This document shows, one piece after another, positions 46,681 through 55,143 of a DNA stretch of 64,000 nucleotides; within the stretch, counting starts at the first letter, position 1; each line of letters begins with the position of its first letter. This DNA comes from Bin52 sp965213935. Lineage in GTDB: Bacteria > Pseudomonadota > Alphaproteobacteria > Thalassobaculales > Thalassobaculaceae. The stretch lies in contig CBDCAO010000010.1 in the NCBI GenBank assembly GCA_965213935.1, positions 186,001 to 250,000 on the forward strand, given 5' to 3'. A program made the translations under genes and the position numbers. The notes beneath the pieces were generated by a model that was given only the letters and a program-made list of their open reading frames with translations, did not search any database and was not told the DNA's origin.

Positions 46681-48741
46681 CTATCTGGATCGCGCGAAGG
46701 CCACGAGCGAAGCGTCCGCCCCACCCCCCGTCGCGATGAGGACGAACTGCCGCCCCGACCGGGCGCGGTAGGTCATGGGGTTTGCGCTGGTCTTTTGCGG
46801 CGTCGCGCCACGCCAGACCTCGGCCCCGGTCTCCTTGTCGAAGGCATACAAATACGGCGCTCCTCCGCCGACGAACACCAGGCCCCCTCCGGTCGCCATG
46901 GGGCCGGCATTGCCGCGCGTGCCCAGCCGCTCCGGCAGATCGACGCTCCGCAGCAGCGGATGCTCGCGCAGTTCGCGGCTGCCCTCGCCGAACGGCACCT
47001 TCCATGCAATCTCGCCCGCATTGAGATCGATCGCCACCAGATGTGCCCAGGGCGGCTTGATAAGCGGGATCGGGCCGAGTCCGTTCTTCGGGGTTTTCGC
47101 AGCGCCGGGCCCGTCGGCCTCCCGGAACATCAGGAGCGTCGCCCCGTAGGGGCAGTTGTTGCTGTATTCGACGTCGACCTCCGGGTCGTTTCCCGCATTC
47201 ATGCAAACCTGATTCGTGTCGGCGTCTTCCGACGTCCGCACGAACAGGAGCCCGGTTTCGGGATCGAAGGCCGCCCCGCCCCAGTTCGCGCCGCCGCTCG
47301 CGCCGGGGCGCTGGAGGGTACCGCGCAGGCTGGGCGGCGTGAACAGTGGGCCGGTCCGGAACCGCTGCATCTCCGCCACCGCGAGCGCATGGATCTCCGG
47401 CGTCAGGTCGTTCGCGTCCTCCAGCGACACGCCTTGCCGGGCGAAGGCCGGCGGTTTGGTCGGGAACGGCTGTGTCGGATACAGCGCCTCGCCCGGCACG
47501 TCCGTCGCCGTGTCGACCGCGCGCTCCTCGATGGGCCACACCGGCTTGCCCGTCACCCGGTCGAACACATAGGTGAAGCCGAGCTTGGAGACCTGCGCCA
47601 CCGCGTCGATCTCGTGCCCGTCCACCGTGATGGTCACGAGGTTGGGCGCCGCGGCCAGGTCGTAATCCCACACGCCGTGATGCACGGTCTGGAAGTGCCA
47701 TTTCCGCTTGCCCGTGCGCGCATCGAGGCAGACCAGCGACTCGGCGAAGAGGTTGGCGCCGGGCCGGCGGCCGCCCCAGTAGTCGCTGCTCGGCGTGCTC
47801 GTCGGCACATAGAGAAGCCCGCGCGTGGCGTCGAGCGACATCAGCCCCCACACGTTGGCGTGGCCGGTGAAGCGCCAGGACCCGTTCTCCCAGGTGTCGG
47901 CGCCGAAGGCGTCCTTCGATTGCGGGACGGTGAAGAACACCCAGCGGCGCTCACCCGTCCTTGCGTCGAACGCCTGCACGGTGCCCGGCGGGTCGAACTT
48001 CCGCTGCAGCCGGTCAGGGATGCGGCTGCCGACGATCACCAGGTCCTCGAACACCACCGGCGGCGAGGTCTGGTCGAACTCGAAGCGGGTCACCGGGCGG
48101 CCGTGGCCCTCGGTCAGCAGCACGCTCCCGCCGTCGCCGAAACTCTTGTCCGGCTCGCCGGTCGCGGTGTCGATCGCGTAAAGCCGGTCGCGGCTGTTGA
48201 GGAAGATGCGCGCGTTGTCTCCATCGCGCCAGTAGGCGATGCCGCGGTGCTTGAAGCCGCGCGGTCCGGCACCCTTCGGTCCCCCCTCGTAGGCCCTGGG
48301 GTCGAAAATCCACAGCTCGGCGCCCGTCTCCGCGTCGAGAGCCGCCACGCGCGTGTACATGGTCGAGAGGTAGAGAACATTGTCGACCATGATGGGCGTC
48401 GCCTGGAACGGGCCCGGCCGCGTGCCGTATTTCTCAAGCGGCCGCTCGTTCGGCCGCCATTGCCAGATGATCTCTAGCTCGCCGACATTGACGGCCGTGA
48501 TCTCGGCGGCGGCCGAGTACTTGGTTTGCGCCTGCTCGGCGCCGACATACGGCCACTCGATCACGGCGCCCCGTTCCTGGGCGCTCGCAAGGGAGGCGGT
48601 CGCGTGGATGGCGGCTACGAGGACGGCGGGCGCAACGAATCCGTTCATGAGCAGGAGGCGGCAGCACCGACCGCAGGTTTCGATGACACCGCACCGTTCA
48701 TCGATGCCGGACTCGGTGTTCCTCTCTCGTCCAACTACCAT
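46681..48741 (-). CDS. PQQ-dependent dehydrogenase (quinoprotein)
   Basis: A 686-residue exported protein with the repeating beta-propeller of quinoprotein alcohol/glucose dehydrogenases, for example GVWDYDLAAAPNLVTI, LYVPTSTPSSDYWGGRRPGA and GGGLVFVGGGAPYLYAFDKE. A signal-like stretch MNGFVAPAVLVAAIHATA ending ASAQ starts at an internal ATG (48648). The upstream ATG at 48741 has GAGGGG before it, so the start is open. No CxxCH haem site is present. Substrate unknown. It follows the autotransporter on the same strand after 140 bases. No PQQ synthesis genes are in the window. Confidence 0.88.
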   Translation of the reverse strand: MVVGRERNTESGIDERCGVIETCGRCCRLLLMNGFVAPAVLVAAIHATASLASAQERGAVIEWPYVGAEQAQTKYSAAAEITAVNVGELEIIWQWRPNERPLEKYGTRPGPFQATPIMVDNVLYLSTMYTRVAALDAETGAELWIFDPRAYEGGPKGAGPRGFKHRGIAYWRDGDNARIFLNSRDRLYAIDTATGEPDKSFGDGGSVLLTEGHGRPVTRFEFDQTSPPVVFEDLVIVGSRIPDRLQRKFDPPGTVQAFDARTGERRWVFFTVPQSKDAFGADTWENGSWRFTGHANVWGLMSLDATRGLLYVPTSTPSSDYWGGRRPGANLFAESLVCLDARTGKRKWHFQTVHHGVWDYDLAAAPNLVTITVDGHEIDAVAQVSKLGFTYVFDRVTGKPVWPIEERAVDTATDVPGEALYPTQPFPTKPPAFARQGVSLEDANDLTPEIHALAVAEMQRFRTGPLFTPPSLRGTLQRPGASGGANWGGAAFDPETGLLFVRTSEDADTNQVCMNAGNDPEVDVEYSNNCPYGATLLMFREADGPGAAKTPKNGLGPIPLIKPPWAHLVAIDLNAGEIAWKVPFGEGSRELREHPLLRSVDLPERLGTRGNAGPMATGGGLVFVGGGAPYLYAFDKETGAEVWRGATPQKTSANPMTYRARSGRQFVLIATGGGADASLVAFARSR

Positions 48742-48881
48742 GCTGGCCCCTCAAGCGTCGAAACCCTCGCTGCAAGCGATGCGCCGCGTTCAACGTTTCG
48801 GGCGCCGCGCTCCGCGACCGCGGTCCGTTGTCGGTAGCATCCTTGCGCATGTGTCGACGATGGCGAGGGTCCGGCCGCACC

Positions 48882-51716
48882 CTAGAACTGCGTCCCGAGG
48901 CGGAGGCTGACGGTGTAGCCGCTGTCGTCCGAGCCCAGGCCGGAGGCTGAAACCTCGCCGCCCAGCGACCACCGGTTCCAGCGGTACGCCGCGCCCAGGC
49001 CCAGCACGCCCCGGGTCCGGGCAGCTTCCGAGCCGAGGCGCTCGCCCGAGACGTCCGTTACTGTCTCTGTGTCCCCCAACACCCGCTCCACGCCCAGACG
49101 GCCGTGCAGGTCGAGCTTCCGTTCGCCGCCGTCCCACGAATGTGAGGTTTTCGTGACGATGCCGAGACCGACGACGGACCGATCTGTCTTTTCGGGCGAG
49201 ACCCGCAAACCCACGGCGTCACGGAATCCGTCCATCGAAACGTCAGAGTGGGTCAACCACGCCTGGGGCGTCAGGGTCAGATCGTCGGCGAGCGAGAAAC
49301 GCCGGCCCGCCTCGACCCCGAGGGTACGGACTGTTGCATCGGCTCCCTCCTTCAGGAGGCCCCGGCCGTCCGAGCGCAGGTCCGACTCGTACTGGGTCAC
49401 CGAGATGCGCCCGCTCGCATGGTAACCGGCGGCGTTCTCCCACGAGACCCCGAACGACGCGCCGAAGCCCTCGGCATCGATCTTTCCCTCGCCCGTCGGC
49501 ACGGACACGTCCGCCGAGCCTCGCACATGGCGCAGCGAGGCCCATCCCTTCACGTTCGCCTCCCGGGAGAATGCAAAATCGACCCCGGCCTCGGCTTCAA
49601 AGCGGCCGTAATCGTACGCCGCTCCGACCTGCGAGCGATCCGGCGCGTAGGATCCCTGGCCGCCCGAAATCCGGACCCAGTCGGGCGAACCGGGCATGCG
49701 CAGCCGCTTGCCCACCGTCCCCTGTTCGTCCAGCCGCAGCATGAACCCGGGCAGCGCCTCGTAGACCGCCGCGCGCGGCGCATAGGCGGTCACGAAATCC
49801 GTCGGCATGAACGCCCGCCCCGCAACGGTCTGCGAGGCGGCAAGGGATACGTCGCGCGTGCCGTTCGGTGCCCGCAGCCCGGTCGCCCCCGTCATGCCGT
49901 CATGCAGGACCACCCCGTTGACCGTGACGGTCGTTCGACCGTCGTCGTTCCTGATCTCCCCCGCGATCGCATCGCTCGCCCGGCGGCCGTCCAGCTGCGC
50001 CTCGACATGCAACGCGGGCTCGGTTCCCTCGGGTCCCTCGGCCCGCACGGCAACGCCCGAGGCCGCGCCGATGCTGCCCCGGGGGCCGATCTCGACCCGG
50101 CCGCCGCCGTAAAGGCGGACGCCCGCCCCCACACCCGTGCCGCCCCGCACGCGCCCGTTCACAACGACCTTCTGCGCCGCTGTCTCTCCGCGCGTGTTGT
50201 CGCTGGCGTCCACGGTGACGTCCCGAAGGGCGGGGGATCCAATCGGCTCGGGTCTGTCGTCGAACAACCGGCCGGTGAGACCGACCAGGATGCCGGAACT
50301 GTCCTTGCCCTCCGCCGCAATCGTTCCGTCCTCGACGCGAATGTCGATGCTGCCTTCGCCCGTGAAGTTGAACGCCCGAATGCCGGCGACGCTCTCTCCG
50401 GTCGCCACGACGGTCGAATCGCGCACGTCAATGGTTATGTCGCCAGTGCCCTCGTGACGCTGGCCTCCGCCGATGCCCACGGAACGGTTGCCCTCGACCC
50501 GGATGTCGACGTCGCGCGCGGCGATGTCGATATCGCCCTTCCGGTCATGTATGAAGGACATACCACCGGAGTCCGCACCCATGACCACGATATCGGCGCG
50601 TCGGACATCGACGTGTATGTCGCCTTCCTCGCCCCAGTATCCGCCCCAGATGCCATCGAAATACCTCCCTCCTTCCTCATTGTCGTGCATGCGGTAGATG
50701 CCGAGACTGCTGGAGACATCGATGTCGACGTCCTGGACATCGAAGGAGAGGTCGCCACCCTCTCCCCCTGAATAGAGAAAGGCTATACCGTTTGAGTTCG
50801 TGGCTTCCCCGGTCTTGACAGTGATGGTGCTGTCCCGAACGGTAACGTCGGTGTCACCGCTACCAAGATGGTAGCCTAGGATTCCGTCATTCGAGAGTGC
50901 GCCGCCAACATCTATGTCGACATTCCGGACATCGACGTCGACGTCTCCGGCGCCGTGATGGCTGGCGTACACGCCAGTGGCCCAAGGGGCATCGACCCTT
51001 ATGTGGGAGTCCCGCACGGCGACATTCAGATCTCCCTCGACGCGTTGGACTCCGATCACACCGCCCCACCCACCTTTCAAATCAATGTCGACGTCGCGGA
51101 CGATGAGATCGTGGTCGCCGCTGAACCCGTCGTTTGTGTCGTATTCGTCGCCACGATAGCTGTGGATGGCGAACGCGCGTAGCCAATCGCTCGCGATCGA
51201 GAACGAGCCGCCGGCGATTTCCGTGCGCATCGCGCCGGACCTTCCGTAGTGGCCGACCGAAATCCCTCTCCCGTTCGAGATCACGTCGGCGGAAGAGAAG
51301 AGCGAGATGTCGCTCGCATGGTCCGCATCGGTCTCGATCCTGACGGCGCTGTAGAGCGGGTCTCCCTCGCCAGGCAGAACCAGCTGGTCGTCGTCGGGGT
51401 CGTCGCGGTCGTAGCGGATCGAGAGGTCATCGGCGAGGCGGATGGTGAAACCGTCTCCGTTCGCCTCGCCGGGGCGGTACACGATGTTGCCGTCCGTGTC
51501 CGCGTCGTAGTTCGAGGGCGAGCAGACGATCGGCGTCCCGGCTTCGGGCCGGCCGCATTCGTTCTCTGCCCGCGCCGCGCCCGCGCCGCCGAGCACCACA
51601 GCCAGCACGATGCCGGTGACGCCGAACGGAAGCCCGGCGCTCACGCGCCGCGCGAGACCCGGATATCCTGCATCGCAGATGCCCGGTCGAGACGCCAGGA
51701 TTGCTGCTTTATTCAC
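48882..51716 (-). CDS. autotransporter with Asp-rich beta-helix passenger
   Basis: Type V secreted outer-membrane protein, 944 residues. The start is GTG at 51716 with GGAGAG six bases upstream; the frame stays open to 52709 but that part does not resemble protein. The signal peptide runs to about residue 50 (GAGAARA). The passenger (about 51-650) has at least six repeats of the form GDVDVDVRNVDIDV followed by a glycine-rich turn. The C-terminal barrel begins near residue 678 and ends in LRLGTQF with the terminal phenylalanine. The ligand or surface role is unknown. Confidence 0.85.
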   Translation of the reverse strand: MNKAAILASRPGICDAGYPGLARRVSAGLPFGVTGIVLAVVLGGAGAARAENECGRPEAGTPIVCSPSNYDADTDGNIVYRPGEANGDGFTIRLADDLSIRYDRDDPDDDQLVLPGEGDPLYSAVRIETDADHASDISLFSSADVISNGRGISVGHYGRSGAMRTEIAGGSFSIASDWLRAFAIHSYRGDEYDTNDGFSGDHDLIVRDVDIDLKGGWGGVIGVQRVEGDLNVAVRDSHIRVDAPWATGVYASHHGAGDVDVDVRNVDIDVGGALSNDGILGYHLGSGDTDVTVRDSTITVKTGEATNSNGIAFLYSGGEGGDLSFDVQDVDIDVSSSLGIYRMHDNEEGGRYFDGIWGGYWGEEGDIHVDVRRADIVVMGADSGGMSFIHDRKGDIDIAARDVDIRVEGNRSVGIGGGQRHEGTGDITIDVRDSTVVATGESVAGIRAFNFTGEGSIDIRVEDGTIAAEGKDSSGILVGLTGRLFDDRPEPIGSPALRDVTVDASDNTRGETAAQKVVVNGRVRGGTGVGAGVRLYGGGRVEIGPRGSIGAASGVAVRAEGPEGTEPALHVEAQLDGRRASDAIAGEIRNDDGRTTVTVNGVVLHDGMTGATGLRAPNGTRDVSLAASQTVAGRAFMPTDFVTAYAPRAAVYEALPGFMLRLDEQGTVGKRLRMPGSPDWVRISGGQGSYAPDRSQVGAAYDYGRFEAEAGVDFAFSREANVKGWASLRHVRGSADVSVPTGEGKIDAEGFGASFGVSWENAAGYHASGRISVTQYESDLRSDGRGLLKEGADATVRTLGVEAGRRFSLADDLTLTPQAWLTHSDVSMDGFRDAVGLRVSPEKTDRSVVGLGIVTKTSHSWDGGERKLDLHGRLGVERVLGDTETVTDVSGERLGSEAARTRGVLGLGAAYRWNRWSLGGEVSASGLGSDDSGYTVSLRLGTQF

Positions 51717-51910
51717 GAGATACTCTCCAAACGATCGGGGACATTGTTTTCCAAAGTTGCGGCGAACTCCGGCCGCGACGGGCGAACATATTTGGACATT
51801 GCAGCGATCGGACGCAACGCGCGATTCGCCACGAACATCCACATATGTGTCGACGAGACCTGAACGCGCCGCCGCCGACGATTTGCGGCTTCCCCGCGCC
51901 GGATGCAAGG

Positions 51911-51942
51911 TGTCGCGCCAAGGGTGCACCCTTGGCGCGACA
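51911..51942. repeat. perfect 32-bp palindrome
   Basis: TGTCGCGCCAAGGGTG is followed directly by its exact reverse complement, giving 32 bases of perfect dyad symmetry with no spacer. It lies 195 bases upstream of the autotransporter start and 85 bases after the stop of the ribbon-helix-helix gene. It could be a protein-binding operator, a cruciform or a terminator hairpin; no T run follows on either strand. Confidence 0.8.
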
Positions 51943-52027
51943 GAACCGGATCGGTCCACCTTCCTGATGGGGCCACCGATTCCTGTTCGGCATCGACGCA
52001 AACCCCGATAGCGTTCGCTGAAATCCC

Positions 52028-52414
52028 TCAAGCCGAACCCTCGCCCAGGGCCTCCGCCATGGCCTTGTGCCCGTCGCTGACGATTTCGTCGAGCTCGAAC
52101 TTGTGCTCGTCGCGGAGCAATTCCTGTCCGCGAAGCGTGGTCAGCAGGTAGACGCCGCGATAGATGTCCTCGATCAGCGCGAGGTAACCGGGCGGGATCG
52201 CGGCCCTGGCGGGCCGGTCGAGCCGCTCCTCGGCGGCGGCGAGCGTCACGGTGCGGACGAGCTGGCTGGCCGGAATCCCCTGGCGCAGCGCCGCGTCCTC
52301 GACCAGTTGCCACTCCGAATCGGAGAAACGGATGATGCGGGAGCGGCGGAAATCGCCCGCTCGCTCGCTGGATTCCGCCGATTGCCCGCGAGCTTTCCGG
52401 GGACTTCGGGCCAT
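52028..52414 (-). CDS. ribbon-helix-helix (CopG/Arc-like) protein
   Basis: A 128-residue basic N-terminal protein with SRIIRFSDSEWQLVEDAALR followed by QGIPASQLVRTVTLAAAEER, which looks like a beta-strand-helix-helix DNA-binding unit of the type found in plasmid mobilisation accessory proteins and antitoxins. The C-terminal half is helical and acidic. A GGGAGCGAG site precedes the ATG at 52414. It may regulate the island or have belonged to a relaxosome; the palindrome downstream is a candidate target. Confidence 0.6.
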   Translation of the reverse strand: MARSPRKARGQSAESSERAGDFRRSRIIRFSDSEWQLVEDAALRQGIPASQLVRTVTLAAAEERLDRPARAAIPPGYLALIEDIYRGVYLLTTLRGQELLRDEHKFELDEIVSDGHKAMAEALGEGSA

Positions 52415-53270
52415 GTTCTCGCTCCCTTTCGGCCTCGCCGGTGACCGGCGCGGGGCGAAACCGCGCCCAGTTCTCAACCCGCCCGGCCCGCTTCCGGCCG
52501 AGAACTCGCGCCACCGTCAAGGCCGTCGCGCCCCTCCACCGCCTCCAGATCAACGGTAGCGCCGAGCCCCCGGAGAGGGTGGTGAGTGTGCCCGGCGGCG
52601 CTCGCGGCGGGGCGATCCGGCCGATTCCGACAAACACAATTCGACTGTCGAGCGTGTTGCATCGCCATGCACCAGGCAATCGGCGGGCCGGCGAATAGGT
52701 CTCGATCATCCTGAATGGGCGTCAAGCGTCGTCAAGGGGCACCAGGCGTACCGGCACAAACGTGTACCGGGCGGCATACGCTCGATCCGCAACGCTCCGG
52801 TCATCTTCTGGCGTCGTCAGGGGTACTGGGGCGCACTCAAGAGCACTCCAGGGTAGCTGTTGCAGGGCCTTGCAGCGGGCTGCGTCCGGTGTGGAAACCA
52901 AAGCCGGCCCCGGCCGGTCGAAGGCGCTATTCGTGCAGCATGAGCGATGGGGGAATCGATGCCGTCGAACGCGGCGGTTAGGAGCCTCCGCGGCGCTTGA
53001 TGCGGCCCCGGATCGTCGTCCGGGGCAGGCGGCGTGCCGACACTGCCGGGCGGCGAAGTGTCGAGCGGAACTGGGCGCGAGCGCCGTCACTGGCGTCGGC
53101 GGAAGTGCCGCGCGTTCCGCGGGCGGCGGCGCGCGCCGGTCGCGACGGCGGGCGTGTGGAAGTGCATCGGCAAGCGATCGGGCCGATCGCCGCCGCCACG
53201 CCGATACGCGAAAGCGAAACGGGCCGCGCCACCGCCGAAGCGATGACGCGGCCCGTCGAGGGACTGCCGG
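52415..53270. other. gene-free stretch with short direct repeats
   Basis: No credible gene is seen on either strand over 856 bases. Two similar stretches, GCGTCGTCAAGGGGCACCAG at 52726-52745 and GCGTCGTCAGGGGTACTGGG at 52811-52830, form an imperfect direct repeat. It could be degraded plasmid maintenance or spacer DNA. Confidence 0.4.
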
Positions 53271-53459
53271 TCAGGCTGCCAAGACCGGGATGCTCATCTG
53301 GCGAGCGAGGTCGATAAGGTTCTCGGTGATGCCGCCGCCGCTCGCGGGGAAGGCGATGACGCCCTTGGACAGGAGGTTGAGCAGCTCGTCGTTGCGGCGG
53401 AACGGAGCCGCGGCCTTCGTCCTGGCCAACGCGCGCGTCCCCGCCTGCCTGGTCGACAC
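53271..53459 (-). pseudogene. DUF2493 (SLOG-like) C-terminal fragment
   Basis: The fragment reads KAAAPFRRNDELLNLL, then GVIAFPASGGGITENLIDLA and RQMSIPVLAA before the stop. This is the C-terminal nucleotide-binding-like part of DUF2493 proteins found on alphaproteobacterial plasmids. The N-terminal domain is absent. Short remnant, probably not functional. Confidence 0.6.
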
Positions 53460-53918
53460 CGAGCGGCCCGACTACCGGGAACTCGACCGGTTCTTTGAGG
53501 CGGGCTGATCGCGGAACGCGGCCGGGACTGTCGACGCTCGACGGATCGAGCGGGCCGGAACGGCGCGGTATACTGCGAGCGGTGCCCTTGAAGCACGATC
53601 GTTGAAGGCGGTCAGCGCCCCGGAAGAGGAGAGCGAAAATAAGGCTGACGACGATACTTCTCGTGGCGCTTTTCTCGGGCGGCGGCGATTTCCGGCGTCT
53701 GGTGGAGGCGGAACGGCGCGGTGTCGACGCCGCAATCCTCGCCGCCGATGGTGGCGGACGAGCCGCGGCGCCAAGCGGACCATTTCATCGAACTCGCCGA
53801 CCTCGCACCGGAGGCCGGGCGACCGCCGAGATCGTACGAGGGACGCACGCCCACGCGCGGCCGGATGTGGATGACGGGGAATTCGACCGAGCGGCGATGG
53901 CCGTAAATCGGCGGCTCC
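53460..53918. other. gene-free stretch before the IHF pseudogene
   Basis: No supported gene, hairpin or promoter is seen in these 459 bases. Short open frames on both strands show no recognisable motif. Confidence 0.4.
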
Positions 53919-54224
53919 TTACCCACCCGTACCCAGCTTCCCTGCGTTCACGCAGTTCTTAAACGTCCGCGACGGCCGGAACACGACCACCCGACGGGCG
54001 ACGATCGGCGCCGGCACGCCGGTCTTCGGGTTGCGTCCCACGCGCGGCCCCTTGGCGCGCACCGAGAAGGTCCCGAAATTGACGATCTTCACCTCTTCCC
54101 CGGCCGACAACCGCCCGGCAAGCGTTTCGATGACCGCCTCGATCAGGCGCTCCGCCTCGGCGCGCGGCAGCCCGACCTCTCACCACACCGCCTCCGTCAA
54201 GGAGGCCCGCGTCACCCTGTCCAT
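53919..54224 (-). pseudogene. integration host factor alpha-like gene with in-frame stop
   Basis: The frame starts MDRVTRASLTEAVW, hits TGA at codon 15 (54182-54180), and continues in the same frame as EVGLPRAEAERLIEAVIETL, then GEEVKIVNFGTFSVR and GRNPKTGVPAPI to the stop at 53919. In relatives the stop position holds an arginine or similar codon, so one base change explains it. A TTG at 54110 could restart translation but would give a fragment without the N-terminal helices. All other genes here use TGA as a true stop. Confidence 0.75.
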
Positions 54225-54464
54225 GCCAGACGATCCCTCGTGCCGGAGCGGACAGCATAACCCGGCTGCGGCCCGATGCCGACCGCCCTCGAACCCGTGA
54301 CGATCGGCTGCCCCCGGAGACGGGGTTACGAGTCGCACGATGCCACCGCAATGTCGATCGGACGGTAGCGAAAGGGGGAGCCCTGCCGCGATGGGAGAAA
54401 CAGCGTCGATATATTCGCGCCCGACTGGCCCGCGTCGCCGACCGGTGCCTTCGCGGCTGTCGAG

Positions 54465-54638
54465 ATGACACCGGACGGGTTCATCGCCAAGTGGCGGGCG
54501 TCCGAGTTGAAGGAACGCTCCGCCGCGCGGGAGCAATTCATCGAACCGTGTCGGCTGCTCGGCGAGCGAAGTGCGGTTCCATGTGAAGGTCCATTGCTGA
54601 AGGCGACGGGCCCGACCACGGGGAGAAGGAATCCGTGA
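54465..54638 (+). pseudogene. class I DNA methyltransferase N-terminal fragment
   Basis: The 57 codons begin MTPDGFIAKWRASELKERSA and continue AREQFIEPCRLLGE, closely like the N-terminus of large class I SAM-dependent DNA methyltransferases linked to restriction. The similarity then ends and the frame stops. The rest of the gene is gone, replaced by transposase sequence. A defence gene was probably destroyed here. Confidence 0.5.
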
Positions 54639-54660
54639 AGAGCATCCTTGCCGAGGCCCT

Positions 54661-55110
54661 GCATGCCGTCGTCATCAGTGGGCCGGTCTGGCTTGCGGCG
54701 AGCGACTGCGAAAGCTCAAGCTGGCCCCGGTCAAGGGCTTCCGCGAGCGCGAGATCACGCGCGGCGCGAAACGCTGGCTGGCGCCCGGGTCCGAAGTCCT
54801 CACCGACGGGCTGCGCTGCTGGAACGCGCTCGACGGGATCGCCGAAAACCATCGCGCGATCCGCACCGGATCGGGCCGCCAGGCAGCCGGCATGGCGCCG
54901 TTCAAATGGGTCAACACCATGCTGGGCAATATCAAGTCTGCGATCACCGGCACCAATCGAGAACTCGGCCCCGATCACGCCGAACGATACCTCGCGAGCT
55001 TCGCATGGCGATACAACCGGCGCTTTCAACTCCAGACCATGATCCCACGCTTCGTCCATGGCGCCGCCCGTACCGACCCGATCCCCTACCGAGCCCTCAT
55101 CGCAGGATGA
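54661..55110 (+). pseudogene. IS1595-family transposase, C-terminal fragment
   Basis: From about 54661 the frame reads ERLRKLKLAPVKGFREREI, RWLAPGSEVLTDGLRCWNAL and FKWVNTMLGNIKSAITGT, then YLASFAWRYNRRFQLQTMIP and the stop at 55110. This is the last 150 or so residues of an IS1595-type DDE transposase. The N-terminal zinc ribbon and the first catalytic residues are missing. The TnpB element starts 33 bases further on. Confidence 0.7.
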
Positions 55111-55143
55111 ATCTCAGGGATAAGCAGGGCTCTTATTAGGATG

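Noticed and set aside
46519..48477. 652-codon open frame on the + strand
   Set aside because: It is antisense to the PQQ dehydrogenase, whose beta-propeller motifs are clear on the - strand.
49900..51100. Repetitive sequence as a CRISPR array
   Set aside because: The repeats are coding, degenerate Asp-rich units of the autotransporter passenger with no constant repeat or spacer lengths.
48882..52709. Reading the whole 1275-codon - strand frame as one protein
   Set aside because: The part upstream of 51716 has no protein-like pattern and overlaps the ribbon-helix-helix gene; the GTG at 51716 has a good ribosome site and is followed by a signal peptide.
53416..53508. Short + strand frame that resembles an amidohydrolase start (NARVPACLVD)
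   Set aside because: It is mostly antisense to the better supported DUF2493 fragment and has no continuation.
54180..54182. In-frame TGA as selenocysteine or tryptophan codon
   Set aside because: No selenocysteine insertion element is visible, the family has no selenocysteine there, and many genes in the window end with TGA.
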